Source: Microbispora sp. H13382
GTDB lineage: Bacteria > Actinomycetota > Actinomycetes > Streptosporangiales > Streptosporangiaceae
Reading direction: 5' to 3'
Length of the DNA stretch: 64,000 bases
NCBI RefSeq assembly: GCF_014161445.1
Contig: NZ_JABBXA010000002.1
Span: forward strand, 124,001-188,000
Below are positions 33,326-42,156 of this stretch, piece by piece (position 1 is the first letter of the stretch; the number at the start of each line of letters is the position of its first letter). A program made the position numbers and the translations under genes. The notes below the pieces were generated by a model. That model made no database searches. It was not told the DNA's origin and was given only the letters and a program-made list of their open reading frames with translations.

Positions 33326-34654
33326 ATGCCACTTACCTCCGGAACGGGACACGGCCGTGCCCGCGACAGGGAGATCCTCAGGCTCGCGATCCCGGCATTC
33401 GGGGCACTGGTAGCCGAGCCGCTCTTCCTGCTCACCGACTCCGCCATCGTCGGCCACCTCCCCGATCCTGCGCTCGGCGCTCTCGGCGTGGCCAGCGCGG
33501 CCCTGTCCGCTCTCGTCGGGCTGTGCGTGTTCCTCGCGTACGCCACCACGGCCGCGGTCGCACGGCGGCTGGGGGCGGGGGACGTCAGGCAGGCGATGCG
33601 CCAGGGGATGGACGGCCTGTGGCTGGCCGCGATCATCGGTCTGGCCGTCAGCGTGGCGTGCTGGCCTCTTGCTCCGTTTATCGTACACCTGTTCGGAGCG
33701 ACGGGCGAGCTCGCCGCGCAGGCCGTCACCTATCTGCGCATCAGCCTCCTGGGCACCCCCGGCATGCTGCTGATCCTCGCCGGCACCGGCGTCCTGCGCG
33801 GGCTGCAGGACACCCGTACGCCGCTGGCCGTGTCCGTCGCGTCGTTCGCGCTCAACGGCCTGCTCAACATCTGGTTCGTCCTCGGCCTGGGCTGGGGGAT
33901 CGCCGGGTCGGCCTGGGGCACGGTCGTTGCCCAGTCCCTCGCCGCCGCGACGTACCTCGCGATCGTCGTGCGGACCGCCCGCGCGCACGGCGCCTCGCTG
34001 CTGCCCGACCTCGCCGGGGTGCGGGCCGCCGGCACTGCCGGGTTCGCCCTGATCGTCCGTACGGCATGCCTGCAGGCCGTGCTGCTCGTCGCCACCGGGC
34101 TCGCGACCCGCATGGGCGACGACCAGATCGGCGCACACACGATCGCCGCCCGGATCTGGACGTTCCTCGCCTTCGCCCTGGACGCCATCGCCATCGCGGG
34201 GCAGGCCATCACGGGCCGCGCGCTGGGCGCGGGCGACACCGAGGGCACCCGTGCGGCCACCCGGCGCATGGTCATGTGGGGCGTCGCGTGCGGCGTCGCC
34301 TTCTGCGGGGCGGTCCTGCTGGCGCGCCCGCTGGTCCCGGCCCTGTTCGACGCGCAGGGCGAGGCGGCCGCCGAGCTGCTCGCCGTGCTGTGGCCGGTCG
34401 CGCTCCTGCAGCCGGTCGCGGGCGTCGTGTTCGTCTTGGACGGGGTCCTCATCGGGGCGGGCGACCAGCGCTACCTGGCCTGGGCGGGGCTGTGGACGAC
34501 GCTGGCCTACCTGCCGTTCGCCGCCGTCGCCGGCAGCCTGGTCGGCCTGTGGCTCGCGCTGGGCGCCTGGATGGCCGCCCGGCTCGTCACGCTCGCCCGC
34601 CGCGCGTACGGCACCGCCTGGATGGTCACCGGCGCCTCGCGGGCGGCCGCCTGA
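33326..34654 (+). CDS. MATE-family efflux transporter (DinF-like)
   Basis: A 442-residue exporter with 12 predicted helices in two homologous halves and MATE signatures (FGALVAEPLFLLTDSAIVGHLP; a second-half LVIVRTACLQAVLL-type helix start). It would expel cationic drugs or metabolites using an ion gradient. The start was set at the ATG giving MPLTSGTGHG. CAAAAT ends 6 nt before it and there is no ribosome site, so it may be leaderless. Some streptomycetes also have a MATE gene beside dnaB. Confidence 0.88.
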   Translation: MPLTSGTGHGRARDREILRLAIPAFGALVAEPLFLLTDSAIVGHLPDPALGALGVASAALSALVGLCVFLAYATTAAVARRLGAGDVRQAMRQGMDGLWLAAIIGLAVSVACWPLAPFIVHLFGATGELAAQAVTYLRISLLGTPGMLLILAGTGVLRGLQDTRTPLAVSVASFALNGLLNIWFVLGLGWGIAGSAWGTVVAQSLAAATYLAIVVRTARAHGASLLPDLAGVRAAGTAGFALIVRTACLQAVLLVATGLATRMGDDQIGAHTIAARIWTFLAFALDAIAIAGQAITGRALGAGDTEGTRAATRRMVMWGVACGVAFCGAVLLARPLVPALFDAQGEAAAELLAVLWPVALLQPVAGVVFVLDGVLIGAGDQRYLAWAGLWTTLAYLPFAAVAGSLVGLWLALGAWMAARLVTLARRAYGTAWMVTGASRAAA

Positions 34655-34656
34655 CG

Positions 34657-35400
34657 TCACATGCGGCGGGCCTCCAAGACGCGCTGGAGGAACGCCCGGG
34701 TGCGGGGGTGCTCCGGCGCGCTGAAGATCTGCTCGGGCGGACCGCTCTCCAGCAGCACGCCGCCCTCCAGGAAACACACGGTGTCGGCGATGTCGCGGGC
34801 GAAGCCCATCTCGTGGGTGGCCAGGATCATCGTCATCCCGGTCTCCTTCAGCTCGCGGATCACCCCGAGCACCTCGGTGACCAGCGTGGGGTCGAGCGCG
34901 GAGGTGACCTCGTCGAGCAGGAGCAGGCGGGGGTCGGTCGCGACCGCGCGGATGACGGCCACCCGCTGCTGCTGACCGCCGGACAGGCGGTCGGGATACT
35001 CCCCCGCCTTGTCGGCCAGCCCGAACCGGTCGAGCAGCTCCCGTGCCCTGGCCTCGGCCTTCTCGGGGCGCACGCCGTGCACCTTGCGGGGTGCGAGCGT
35101 GATGTTGTCGAGCACGGTCATGTGCGGGAACAGGTTGTAGGCCTGGAACACCATCCCGATGCGGCGGCGGACGTCGTCCGCATCGGCCCGGACGTCGGTG
35201 ATCTCGGTGTCGTCGAGGTAGATGGCGCCGTCGTCGATCGTCTCCAGCAGGTTGACGCAGCGCAGCAGCGTCGACTTGCCCGAGCCGGACGCCCCGATCA
35301 GGCAGACGACCTCGTGCGGCGCGACCTCCAGGTCGATCCCGCGCAGCACGCTCAGCCCGTGGTAGTGCTTCCAGACGCCCTCGATCGTGAGCAGGCTCAT
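34657..35400 (-). CDS. polar amino acid ABC transporter ATP-binding protein
   Basis: A 247-residue GlnQ/HisP-type ATPase: Walker A GASGSGKST (36-44), Q-loop MVFQAYNLFPHM, signature LSGGQQQR, Walker B LLLLDEVTSALDP and switch ATHEMGFA. It is last in a three-gene importer operon (binding protein, permease, ATPase) with 4-bp overlaps at both junctions. It converges on the MATE gene with 2 bp between the stop codons. Confidence 0.95.
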   Translation of the reverse strand: MSLLTIEGVWKHYHGLSVLRGIDLEVAPHEVVCLIGASGSGKSTLLRCVNLLETIDDGAIYLDDTEITDVRADADDVRRRIGMVFQAYNLFPHMTVLDNITLAPRKVHGVRPEKAEARARELLDRFGLADKAGEYPDRLSGGQQQRVAVIRAVATDPRLLLLDEVTSALDPTLVTEVLGVIRELKETGMTMILATHEMGFARDIADTVCFLEGGVLLESGPPEQIFSAPEHPRTRAFLQRVLEARRM

Positions 35401-36299
35401 GCCGTGCCGCCTCCCGTTCTGCGCCGGGCGGCCCGCGCGGCGAGATGGTCGGTGAACCTCGCCATCGGCACCGTCAGCAGGATGAACAGCAGCGCGGCGG
35501 CGAGGTAGGGGGTGAAGTTGAAGTCGAGGTCCTTGTGGATCTGCGCCTGCCGCAGCGCCTCCAGCGGGCCGAGCACGGAGACCAGCGCGGTGTCCTTCTG
35601 CAGGGACACGAAGTCGTTGAGCAGGGGCGGGACCACCCGGCGCACGGCCTGCGGCAGCACCACATGGCGCATGGTCTGGCCCTGCGTCAACGCCAGCGAC
35701 CGCGCCGCCGCCCGCTGGCTCGGGTGCACCGACTCGATACCCGCCCGGAACACCTCCGCGACGTACGCGCCGTACGACAGCACGAGCGCGATGATGCCGA
35801 GCGTCACGGGGTCACTCGGCGCGCCCTGCAACTGGAGCGCCGGGATGCCGAACCCGACCAGGTAGATGAGCAGGATGGTCGGGACGCCGCGGAACACGTC
35901 CGTGTAGAGCACGGCCAGCGCGCGCAGCGGGAAGAACACCGGCGCCCGCAGGCCCCGGACCACCGCCACGAGGAGCCCCAGCACCAGGATGAACACCTCG
36001 GCGATGAGGAACATCTTGATGTTGAGCAGGAACCCGCGCAGCACGTCGGGCAGCGCGGCGACGAACGCCTCGGGGCTGAGGAAGGTCTCCTGCACCCGCG
36101 GCCACCCCGGCGACGAGGTGATCCCGGCGACCAGGGCGACCACCACGACGATCGTGGACGCGGTGGCGATCGAGACCGACCGCCGTGCCCGGCCGCGCAG
36201 GTCCGCCTCCCGGCGACGCTGCCGCTCGCTCTTCACCCACACGGGCGACTCGGCGTGCTCCGGCATCCCCGGCGACGCGGCGGATTGCCCGTCGGTCAC
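35397..36299 (-). CDS. polar amino acid ABC transporter permease
   Basis: A 300-residue permease of the His/Glu/Gln family. A charged N-terminal extension of about 50 residues precedes the membrane part. The EAA loop (EVFRAGIESVHPSQRAAARSLALTQGQ) is intact. The GTG start overlaps the stop of the binding-protein gene. A single permease gene implies a homodimeric channel. Confidence 0.93.
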   Translation of the reverse strand: MTDGQSAASPGMPEHAESPVWVKSERQRRREADLRGRARRSVSIATASTIVVVVALVAGITSSPGWPRVQETFLSPEAFVAALPDVLRGFLLNIKMFLIAEVFILVLGLLVAVVRGLRAPVFFPLRALAVLYTDVFRGVPTILLIYLVGFGIPALQLQGAPSDPVTLGIIALVLSYGAYVAEVFRAGIESVHPSQRAAARSLALTQGQTMRHVVLPQAVRRVVPPLLNDFVSLQKDTALVSVLGPLEALRQAQIHKDLDFNFTPYLAAALLFILLTVPMARFTDHLAARAARRRTGGGTA

Positions 36300-37177
36300 T
36301 TCAGCTCCGGCGCGCCGGCGGCGGCGGTCAGCCACTGGCTCTCGATCTGCGCCAGCTCACCGGACGACTTGAGCTCGCCGAGCGCCTTGTCGACGCAGCT
36401 CACCAGCGGGCTGCCCTTCTGGAACAGCAGGCCGAACTCCTCCGGCTCGCCGCTGTTCGCGGCGAACTGACCGACGATCTTCGAGCCCTCCACCTGGGCG
36501 GCGGTGACGTAGAAGGCGGTCGGCAGGTCGACGACGATGGCGTCGATTTGCTTGTTCTTCAGCGCGTTGACCGCGTCGACCTGCTGGTTGAACACGCTCG
36601 GGTCCTTGGCGGGCTGGATGACCGACCGCACCGCCTCCAGCGCGGTGGTGCCGGCCTGGACGCCGATCTTGGCGTCCTTGAGCTCGGCGAGGCTCGTGGC
36701 GGAGGCGAACTTCGTACCGTCGAGGGCCACCACGCCCTGCTTGACCGTGTAGTAGCCCTGGCTGAAGTCGACGGCCTTGGCCCGGCTGGCGGTGATGGAG
36801 ATCTGGTTGACGTCGAAGTCGAACTGCTTGGGCCCGGGGGCGAACGACGAGTCGAACGGCACGACCGCCCAGGCGACCTCGTCCTTGGTGAAGCCCATCT
36901 TCTCGGCCACCGCGTAGGCGACCGCGCTCTCGAAGCCCTGGCCGTTGGAGGGGTCGTCATCCTTGAACCACGGCTCGTACGCCGGCTTGTCGGTGCCGAT
37001 CGTGAGCTTGCCGGCAGTGGTGAGCTTCAGGTTCTCCTTCGCGCACGCGTTCGCGGCCGCGGAACCGGCCGGACTCGCGGCGCCGCTCGCGGTGGTGGAG
37101 GTGTCGTTCGCCGGTGCGCAGGCGGCGGCCGCCAGCACAAGGGCACCGGACGCCAGCAGGAGAGTAGGACGGCGCAT
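36296..37177 (-). CDS. amino acid ABC transporter substrate-binding lipoprotein
   Basis: A 293-residue family 3 extracellular solute-binding protein. The signal peptide ends in a lipobox (LAAAAC, lipidated Cys20), followed by a Ser/Thr/Ala linker. The body has GTDKPAYEPWF and GFESAVAYAVAEKMGF, the usual ligand-pocket segments. GGAGG lies 5 nt before the ATG; a GTG one codon upstream is possible. The ligand is probably a polar amino acid. First gene of the importer operon. Confidence 0.93.
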   Translation of the reverse strand: MRRPTLLLASGALVLAAAACAPANDTSTTASGAASPAGSAAANACAKENLKLTTAGKLTIGTDKPAYEPWFKDDDPSNGQGFESAVAYAVAEKMGFTKDEVAWAVVPFDSSFAPGPKQFDFDVNQISITASRAKAVDFSQGYYTVKQGVVALDGTKFASATSLAELKDAKIGVQAGTTALEAVRSVIQPAKDPSVFNQQVDAVNALKNKQIDAIVVDLPTAFYVTAAQVEGSKIVGQFAANSGEPEEFGLLFQKGSPLVSCVDKALGELKSSGELAQIESQWLTAAAGAPELK

Positions 37178-37307
37178 CACAGCCTCCATCGGGGGGACTT
37201 ACCACGAAATCCGCTGAATCGGACGGCAAGATACTAGCGTTCCGTATAACCCTTGTTTACCTGGGGTGAATCGCCTCGCCGCCCGCGTCCTGCGGGGAAG
37301 AACCGCG

Positions 37308-37342
37308 AAGGGCCCCTCTCCGGCGTACGGAGAAGGGCCCTC
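37308..37342 (-). terminator. terminator after rplI
   Basis: AGGGCCCCTCTCCG and CGGAGAAGGGCCCT form a 14-bp stem with one mismatch around 5-6 nt, about 20 bp past the rplI stop on the minus strand. Confidence 0.7.
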
Positions 37343-37360
37343 GACGGACTGCGACGGGTG

Positions 37361-37807
37361 TCAGCCCGCGACCACCTCGATGTCGACGGTGGCGGCGACC
37401 TCCGGGTGCAGCCGGACGCTCACCTTGTGGGTGCCGACGCTCTTGATCGCGTTGCCGATCTCGATGCGGCGGCGGTCGAGCTGCGGACCGCCGGCGGCCT
37501 TGACGGCCTCGGCGATGTCGCCGGTCGTGACCGAGCCGAACAGCCGGCCCGACTCGCCCGCGCGGGTCTTGAGCCGCACCTTGAGGGCGCCGAGCTGGCC
37601 GGCGACCTCCTTGGCGGAGCCCAGGTCACGGATCTCGCGGGCCGCACGCGCCTTCTTCAGCGAGGCGATCTGCGACTCGGCGCCGCGGGTCCACCGAATG
37701 GCGAAGCCACGGGGAATGAGGTAGTTGCGGCCGTAGCCGTCCTTGACCTCGACGATGTCGCCGGGGGCGCCGAGGCCGGAGACCTCAGTGGTGAGGATGA
37801 GCTTCAT
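37361..37807 (-). CDS. rplI: 50S ribosomal protein L9
   Basis: A 148-residue L9. The N-terminal domain [32 protein letters not shown] is canonical, followed by the long connecting helix and the C-terminal RNA-binding domain. Last gene of the rpsF-ssb-rpsR-rplI operon, 19 bp after rpsR and followed by a hairpin terminator. Confidence 0.98.
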   Translation of the reverse strand: MKLILTTEVSGLGAPGDIVEVKDGYGRNYLIPRGFAIRWTRGAESQIASLKKARAAREIRDLGSAKEVAGQLGALKVRLKTRAGESGRLFGSVTTGDIAEAVKAAGGPQLDRRRIEIGNAIKSVGTHKVSVRLHPEVAATVDIEVVAG

Positions 37808-37826
37808 TTGTCCTGAGTCTCCTTTC

Positions 37827-38063
37827 TCAGCGCGCGGTGCTCGTGTACGGCAGCAGGGCCATCTCACGGGCGTTCTTGATAGCGGTCGCCACGTCGCGCT
37901 GGTGCTGGGTGCAGTTGCCCGTCACCCGGCGGGCACGGATCTTGCCGCGGTCGGAGATGAACTTCCGCAGCAGCCCCGTGTCCTTGTAGTCGACGTAGGA
38001 GATCTTGTCGTGGCAGAAAAGGCAAACCTTCTTCTTGGGTTTGCGAATCGCCGGCTTCGCCAT
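37827..38063 (-). CDS. rpsR: 30S ribosomal protein S18 (zinc-binding C+ form)
   Basis: A 78-residue S18. C14 and C17 (VCLFC) with C51 and H54 (NCTQH) give a plausible C-x2-C ... C-x2-H zinc site, so this is the C+ form. Actinobacteria often also encode a zinc-free C- paralogue induced under zinc starvation; none is in this window. The start [12 protein letters not shown] has GGAG upstream. Confidence 0.97.
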   Translation of the reverse strand: MAKPAIRKPKKKVCLFCHDKISYVDYKDTGLLRKFISDRGKIRARRVTGNCTQHQRDVATAIKNAREMALLPYTSTAR

Positions 38064-38147
38064 CGTGGTGCTCCTCTCAGAGCCCCGCATGAAGCGGGAA
38101 TGGTCGCTCGGTTGTGTTTACAGTGGGTGGGACCGGAAGGGCCCGAC

Positions 38148-38678
38148 CTAGAAGGGCGGCTCGTCGCTGAAGTCGCCGCCGAAGCCGCCACCGCCCTGCG
38201 GGCCGCCGAAGCCACCGCCGCCGCCGAAGCCCCCCTGGGGAGCGGGCGCCGCGGTCGCCCACGGGTCGTTCGCCGGGCCGCCGAAGCCGCCGCCGCCACC
38301 ACCGCCCTGGCGCGTGGTCTTGTTGACCTTCGCCGTGGCGTTGCGCAGCGAGGGGCCGACCTCGTCGACCTCGACCTCGTAGACCGTGCGCTTCTCGCCT
38401 TCCTTGGTCTCGTACGACCGTTGGCGCAGCCGTCCCTGCACGATCACCCGCATGCCGCGCTGGAGGCTCTCGGCGACGTTCTCCGCCGCCTGCCGCCAGA
38501 CGTTGCAGGTGAGGAACAGGCCCTCGCCGTCCTTCCACTCGTTGGTCTGTTTGTCGAGAAACCGCGGAGTGGACGCGATGCGGAACCGGGCCACGGCCTG
38601 CCCCGTCGGGGTGAAGCGCAGCTCCGGGTCGTCGACAAGGTTGCCGACGATGGTGATCTGTGTGTCGCCTGCTGCCAT
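38148..38678 (-). CDS. ssb: single-stranded DNA-binding protein
   Basis: A 176-residue SSB. The OB fold runs from [19 protein letters not shown] to about residue 115. The tail is Gly-rich and ends in the acidic tip DEPPF that recruits repair and replication partners. It lies between rpsF and rpsR as in most bacteria, so supply is tied to ribosome synthesis. Confidence 0.98.
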   Translation of the reverse strand: MAAGDTQITIVGNLVDDPELRFTPTGQAVARFRIASTPRFLDKQTNEWKDGEGLFLTCNVWRQAAENVAESLQRGMRVIVQGRLRQRSYETKEGEKRTVYEVEVDEVGPSLRNATAKVNKTTRQGGGGGGGFGGPANDPWATAAPAPQGGFGGGGGFGGPQGGGGFGGDFSDEPPF

Positions 38679-38780
38679 CGGTCGCTTTCGCCTTCCTATC
38701 CCGTCAGCTGAGCCGTCAAGGGCTCAGAGTACGGCCCGGGCCCGACAAACCGCCGGGCTTCGGGGTTCTGCCAGTTGAGC

Positions 38781-39071
38781 TCAGTGAAGCTCGGGGCGGA
38801 TGACCTTGGTGCGGAGGATGCCCTCGTTCAGGTTGAGCTGGCGGTCCAGCTCCTTCACGGTGGCGGGCTCGGCGGTCAGGTCGACCACGGCGTAGATGCC
38901 CTCGGACTTCTTGGCGATGTCGTAGGACAGGCGGCGACGGCCCCAGACGTCGACCTTCTCCACAGTGCCGCCGTCGTTGCGGACGACAGTGAGGAACTGG
39001 TCGAGCGACGGCTGCACGGTGCGCTCGTCGAGGGACGGGTCGAGAATGACCATCATCTCGTAGCGACGCAT
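38781..39071 (-). CDS. rpsF: 30S ribosomal protein S6
   Basis: A 96-residue S6 ([37 protein letters not shown]). It pairs with S18 on the platform of the 30S subunit. First gene of the operon. A hairpin lies in the leader at 39102-39122, where S6:S18 autoregulation operates in other bacteria. Confidence 0.98.
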   Translation of the reverse strand: MRRYEMMVILDPSLDERTVQPSLDQFLTVVRNDGGTVEKVDVWGRRRLSYDIAKKSEGIYAVVDLTAEPATVKELDRQLNLNEGILRTKVIRPELH

Positions 39072-39101
39072 GAGTGATCCAACCTCCTCTGGACTCTTGC
39101 G

Positions 39102-39122
39102 GTCACGACGCCTTGCCGTGAC
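39102..39122 (-). promoter_or_regulatory. rpsF leader hairpin, possible S6:S18 site
   Basis: GTCACG and CGTGAC pair in the rpsF leader, 31 nt before the start codon. On the mRNA the 3' arm is followed by CCG, the kind of trinucleotide recognised by S6:S18. The full consensus could not be confirmed by eye. Confidence 0.4.
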
Positions 39123-39252
39123 AGGAGGACCCTGCGCTTCGGCCGGACGGCGATGCCCCCGGCCCTTATCAGACGCAGTCGAATAAGGCTACCAGCCACT
39201 TGGCCTCGCCCGTTCCGAAGAGCGAAACTGGAGGTCGGAGAGGGGGTAGGCG

Positions 39253-39585
39253 ATGCCAGACGCCGTCGGCCGAAAAAGAGGGCACCCCGTCCACCTCACG
39301 TTGAACACGGACGGCAGGCCGCACCCGGCGGAGAACGCGATGACGATCGCGACGCTCGTGTGCGGCCTGGTGGCGTTCGTCACGGGCTTCATCGTGATGG
39401 CCCACATGATCGCGTCGTGGGTGGGCGCGATCGGGTTCTGGGGCGGACTGTACGCCCAGTTCGTCTCGTCGACCACGAGACAGCGCGCGCTGATCATCGT
39501 GGGGGTCGTGGGGTCGTTCGTCGGCGCCGCGCTGGGGATTGCGCACGGCGGCTTCTTCCCCCGCGGATTCTCACTGCGCGGCTGA
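39253..39585 (+). CDS. small membrane protein
   Basis: A 110-residue protein. A polar, His-containing N-terminus of about 30 residues leads into three hydrophobic helices (IATLVCGLVAFVTGFIVMAHMI, SWVGAIGFWGGLYAQFV, ALIIVGVVGSFVGAALGIA). GGAG lies near the ATG. It is divergent from rpsF. No function is known. Confidence 0.72.
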   Translation: MPDAVGRKRGHPVHLTLNTDGRPHPAENAMTIATLVCGLVAFVTGFIVMAHMIASWVGAIGFWGGLYAQFVSSTTRQRALIIVGVVGSFVGAALGIAHGGFFPRGFSLRG

Positions 39586-39596
39586 GAAGCGGTGGC

Positions 39597-39773
39597 TCAG
39601 CCGCCGATGTGCAGGTCGACGCCGAGCAGCACGAGGAACCACAGGAAGACCGCGATCAGGGCCTGCGCGACCTGCCTGAGGAGAGTGGGGGTGATGTAGT
39701 CGTGGACCCAGGCCACGTAGAGCCCGACGAGGATGTAGATGAGAAGGAGGAAGCTGCCTAAGCGATATCTCAT
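39597..39773 (-). CDS. 58-residue two-helix membrane protein
   Basis: A short gene with a perfect ribosome site (AAGGAG, 6 nt before the ATG). The product, starting MRYRLGSFLLLIYILVGLYV, has two membrane helices (about 7-21 and 36-52) joined by a VHDYITP loop. Similar YggT-sized small membrane proteins are common in actinobacteria. Convergent with the 110-residue membrane protein (11-bp gap). Confidence 0.75.
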   Translation of the reverse strand: MRYRLGSFLLLIYILVGLYVAWVHDYITPTLLRQVAQALIAVFLWFLVLLGVDLHIGG

Positions 39774-39870
39774 GCTCGTCTCCTTGAGGACGAAGTAGTA
39801 TCGCGCGCGGGTTCTGGGGGCGCGTGAGACGCGACTGCCCTGATTCGCGCCTCTGAAACAGCGCGCCCTC

Positions 39871-39899
39871 TTGAAACGCTCTTGGAGAGCGCCTAGAGT
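39871..39899 (+). promoter_or_regulatory. sigma-70-type promoter of the endonuclease IV-like gene
   Basis: TTGAAA (39871-39876), 17 bp, TAGAGT (39894-39899) lies 56 bp before the ATG. This is the best consensus promoter match in the window. Confidence 0.65.
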
Positions 39900-39955
39900 T
39901 CGCCCTTCGCGTCGGCGGCCCCCCTCTCATCCAGGCAAGCAGTTGGAGGAACGGC

Positions 39956-40747
39956 ATGGACAGCCACATCGGCGCCCGCCCGCGGATCGGGGCCCACGTC
40001 GACCAGGACGACCCGCTCGCGCACGCGGCCGCCCGCGACGCCGACGTGGTGCAGTTCTTCCTCGGCGACCCCCAGGGGTGGAAGAGCCCCGCGACACCCG
40101 CCACCGCCGACGCCCTGCGCGCGTCGGACGTGGACGTCTACGTGCACGCGCCGTACGTCATCAACGTGGCCACGGCGAACAACCGCATCCGCATTCCGAG
40201 CCGCAAGCTGCTCGACGCGCACCTGAAGGCGGCGGCGGCCATCGGCGCCAAGGGCCTGATCGTCCACGGCGGGCACGTCAACGCCGGCGACGACCCGCAG
40301 ACCGGCTTCGACAACTGGCGCAAGGTCTTCGAGCGCACCGAGTGCCCGATCCCGGTGCTGATCGAGAACACGGCCGGCGGCGGCAACGCGATGGCGCGCA
40401 GGCTGGAGCGCATCGCCCGGCTGTGGGACGCCGTGACGGCCGGCGCCCCCGATCCTTCGGTCGTCGGCTTCTGCCTGGACACCTGCCACTTCCACGCGGG
40501 CGGCGAGGAGCTCGCCGGGCTCGTGGAGCGGGTGAAGGCGATCACCGGCCGCATCGACCTCATCCACTGCAACGACTCGCGGGACGCCTTCGACTCCGGC
40601 GCCGACCGGCACGCCAATCTCGGCAGCGGGCAGATCGACCCCGAGTTGATCCTGGAGGTCTGCCGGACGGCCGGGGCGCCGATCGTGGTCGAGACGCCCT
40701 TTGAGGGCCAGGCCGACGACATCGCGTACCTGCGCAAGCACCTGTAG
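39956..40747 (+). CDS. endonuclease IV-like TIM-barrel protein
   Basis: A 263-residue AP-endonuclease-2-type barrel. Metal-ligand motifs run in order: VHAPYVINVA, VHGGHV, IENTAGGG, CLDTCH, HCNDSRDAFDSGADRHANLGSG and VETPF. This matches endonuclease IV (nfo), which cuts abasic sites in base-excision repair. A sugar-isomerase-like role is less likely because all trinuclear zinc ligands appear present. The ATG follows GGAGGAACGGC. A clear promoter lies upstream. Confidence 0.87.
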   Translation: MDSHIGARPRIGAHVDQDDPLAHAAARDADVVQFFLGDPQGWKSPATPATADALRASDVDVYVHAPYVINVATANNRIRIPSRKLLDAHLKAAAAIGAKGLIVHGGHVNAGDDPQTGFDNWRKVFERTECPIPVLIENTAGGGNAMARRLERIARLWDAVTAGAPDPSVVGFCLDTCHFHAGGEELAGLVERVKAITGRIDLIHCNDSRDAFDSGADRHANLGSGQIDPELILEVCRTAGAPIVVETPFEGQADDIAYLRKHL

Positions 40748-40751
40748 ACGT

Positions 40752-40772
40752 TCGTCCACACCCTGTGGACAA
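40752..40772. promoter_or_regulatory. inverted pair of DnaA-box-like 9-mers / short hairpin
   Basis: TCGTCCACA (40752-40760) and TGTGGACAA (40764-40772) face each other across 3 bp between convergent genes. Both fit the degenerate actinobacterial DnaA box. They also form a 7-bp hairpin, so a terminator role is equally possible. Confidence 0.45.
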
Positions 40773-40790
40773 CTCTGCGGATTGAGAACC

Positions 40791-42041
40791 TCAGGCAGTG
40801 GGTACGGCTGTCCGAAGGTCCCACACGCCCCGCACCCGTCCGGGCTTGCGCGTGGCGCGCCACAACTGCACGTACGACGTGACCGCCGCGGCCAGGACGA
40901 CGAGATTGCGCACGACCAGCACGAGCGTCCCCGGCAGGGCGCCCGTCCAGCTGTAGTCCAGCTCCATCCAGGGGTACATGATCCCCGTCAGCAGGGCGGC
41001 GACCAGGACGAGCAGGGCGGCCGGCCGCTGCGTCGGGCCGGGCCGGTCGCGCCGCACCGACAGGATGACGGCGGCGATGCCGACCACCCACACGAGATAC
41101 TGCGGCGACAGCACCCGGCTGGTGGCGACCAGGAAGAGCACGGTGGTGAGCGCGGCGTCGTGGTACGACCGCGGGCTCGGGGCCGCGCGCAGCCACCACA
41201 CGCCGACCAGAGCCAGCGCCACCGGGGTGGCGGCCAGGCTCAGCAGTGCCGCGGCGTTCGCGCCGGGGCCCACGACCTCCATCGCGCCGTGCTTGTAGGT
41301 GGCGTAGCCGTCCCACCAGCCGAGGGCCCGGGCGAGCGCGAACGGCGTGGCGGCCAGCGACTCGATCTGCAGGCCCCGCTCCTCCTGCGCGGTCAGGAAA
41401 TCCAGTGCGTGCGGCACGACCAGGGCGGTCACGCCGCATCCCGCCACGGCGACGACGAGCGTGAGTCCGGACGCGGTCAGCAGTTCGCGCCAGCGCCGCA
41501 GGCCGGCGAGCAGCGCGACCGGCCACGCCTTCACCAGGAGCCCGACGCCGATCAGCGTCCCGCGCACCGCCGGGCCGGCCGACGTCGTCAGCGCCAGCAC
41601 CGCCACGAGCGTGACCATGAGGTCGTACCGGGCGAGGAGCACCGGGCCGAGCAGGGCCGCGCCGACGGTCCACGCCCACGGGCCCGTACGGCCGCCGCCG
41701 TGCCGCGGGCCCGAGGACCGCGAGGCTGAGAACCGCCACAGCAGGAGCAGGATCGCGAGGTCGCACAGCAGCGCCAGCAGCGAGAAGGCGACGTGGTAAT
41801 CCAGCGGCAGCAGGCGGGGGGCGAGCAGCGGCAGCGCCGCGAACGGCGGGTACTGCCACTTCTCGTCACCCGCCGGGAACTCCCCCTCGGCCAGGACGTC
41901 GGACCAGTCGCGGTAGAGCGTGACGTCGTTGCTGAAGGCCTCGCCGTGCCCTGTCGGGATGGTCTGTGTCGCGACGAGGAGGAGCGCTCCCCGGGTCGCC
42001 GTCCAGACCAGCAGCAGGAGCCATGGCGGCCTCCGGCGCAT
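40791..42041 (-). CDS. GT-C family (GT87-like) membrane glycosyltransferase
   Basis: A 416-residue protein with about ten helices. The first extracytoplasmic loop has FSNDVTLYRDWSDVL, with Asp residues where GT-C enzymes keep their catalytic acid. WQYPPFAALPLL is the conserved GT87 loop motif. Such enzymes add mannose or arabinose from polyprenyl-phosphate donors to lipoglycans. The donor and acceptor here are unknown. A second GT87-like gene follows 115 bp upstream on the same strand. Confidence 0.83.
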   Translation of the reverse strand: MRRRPPWLLLLVWTATRGALLLVATQTIPTGHGEAFSNDVTLYRDWSDVLAEGEFPAGDEKWQYPPFAALPLLAPRLLPLDYHVAFSLLALLCDLAILLLLWRFSASRSSGPRHGGGRTGPWAWTVGAALLGPVLLARYDLMVTLVAVLALTTSAGPAVRGTLIGVGLLVKAWPVALLAGLRRWRELLTASGLTLVVAVAGCGVTALVVPHALDFLTAQEERGLQIESLAATPFALARALGWWDGYATYKHGAMEVVGPGANAAALLSLAATPVALALVGVWWLRAAPSPRSYHDAALTTVLFLVATSRVLSPQYLVWVVGIAAVILSVRRDRPGPTQRPAALLVLVAALLTGIMYPWMELDYSWTGALPGTLVLVVRNLVVLAAAVTSYVQLWRATRKPGRVRGVWDLRTAVPTA

Positions 42042-42156
42042 CGCCGTCTCCCCCGTTCGTCGCACACACTCTCACGCGACGGTACGCGATGCCTCGGCTC
42101 GGACGGCTCCCGGCCGCGCCGCGAGGGGTGCCAAATCCGATGTAAGTTTCAGGGCT

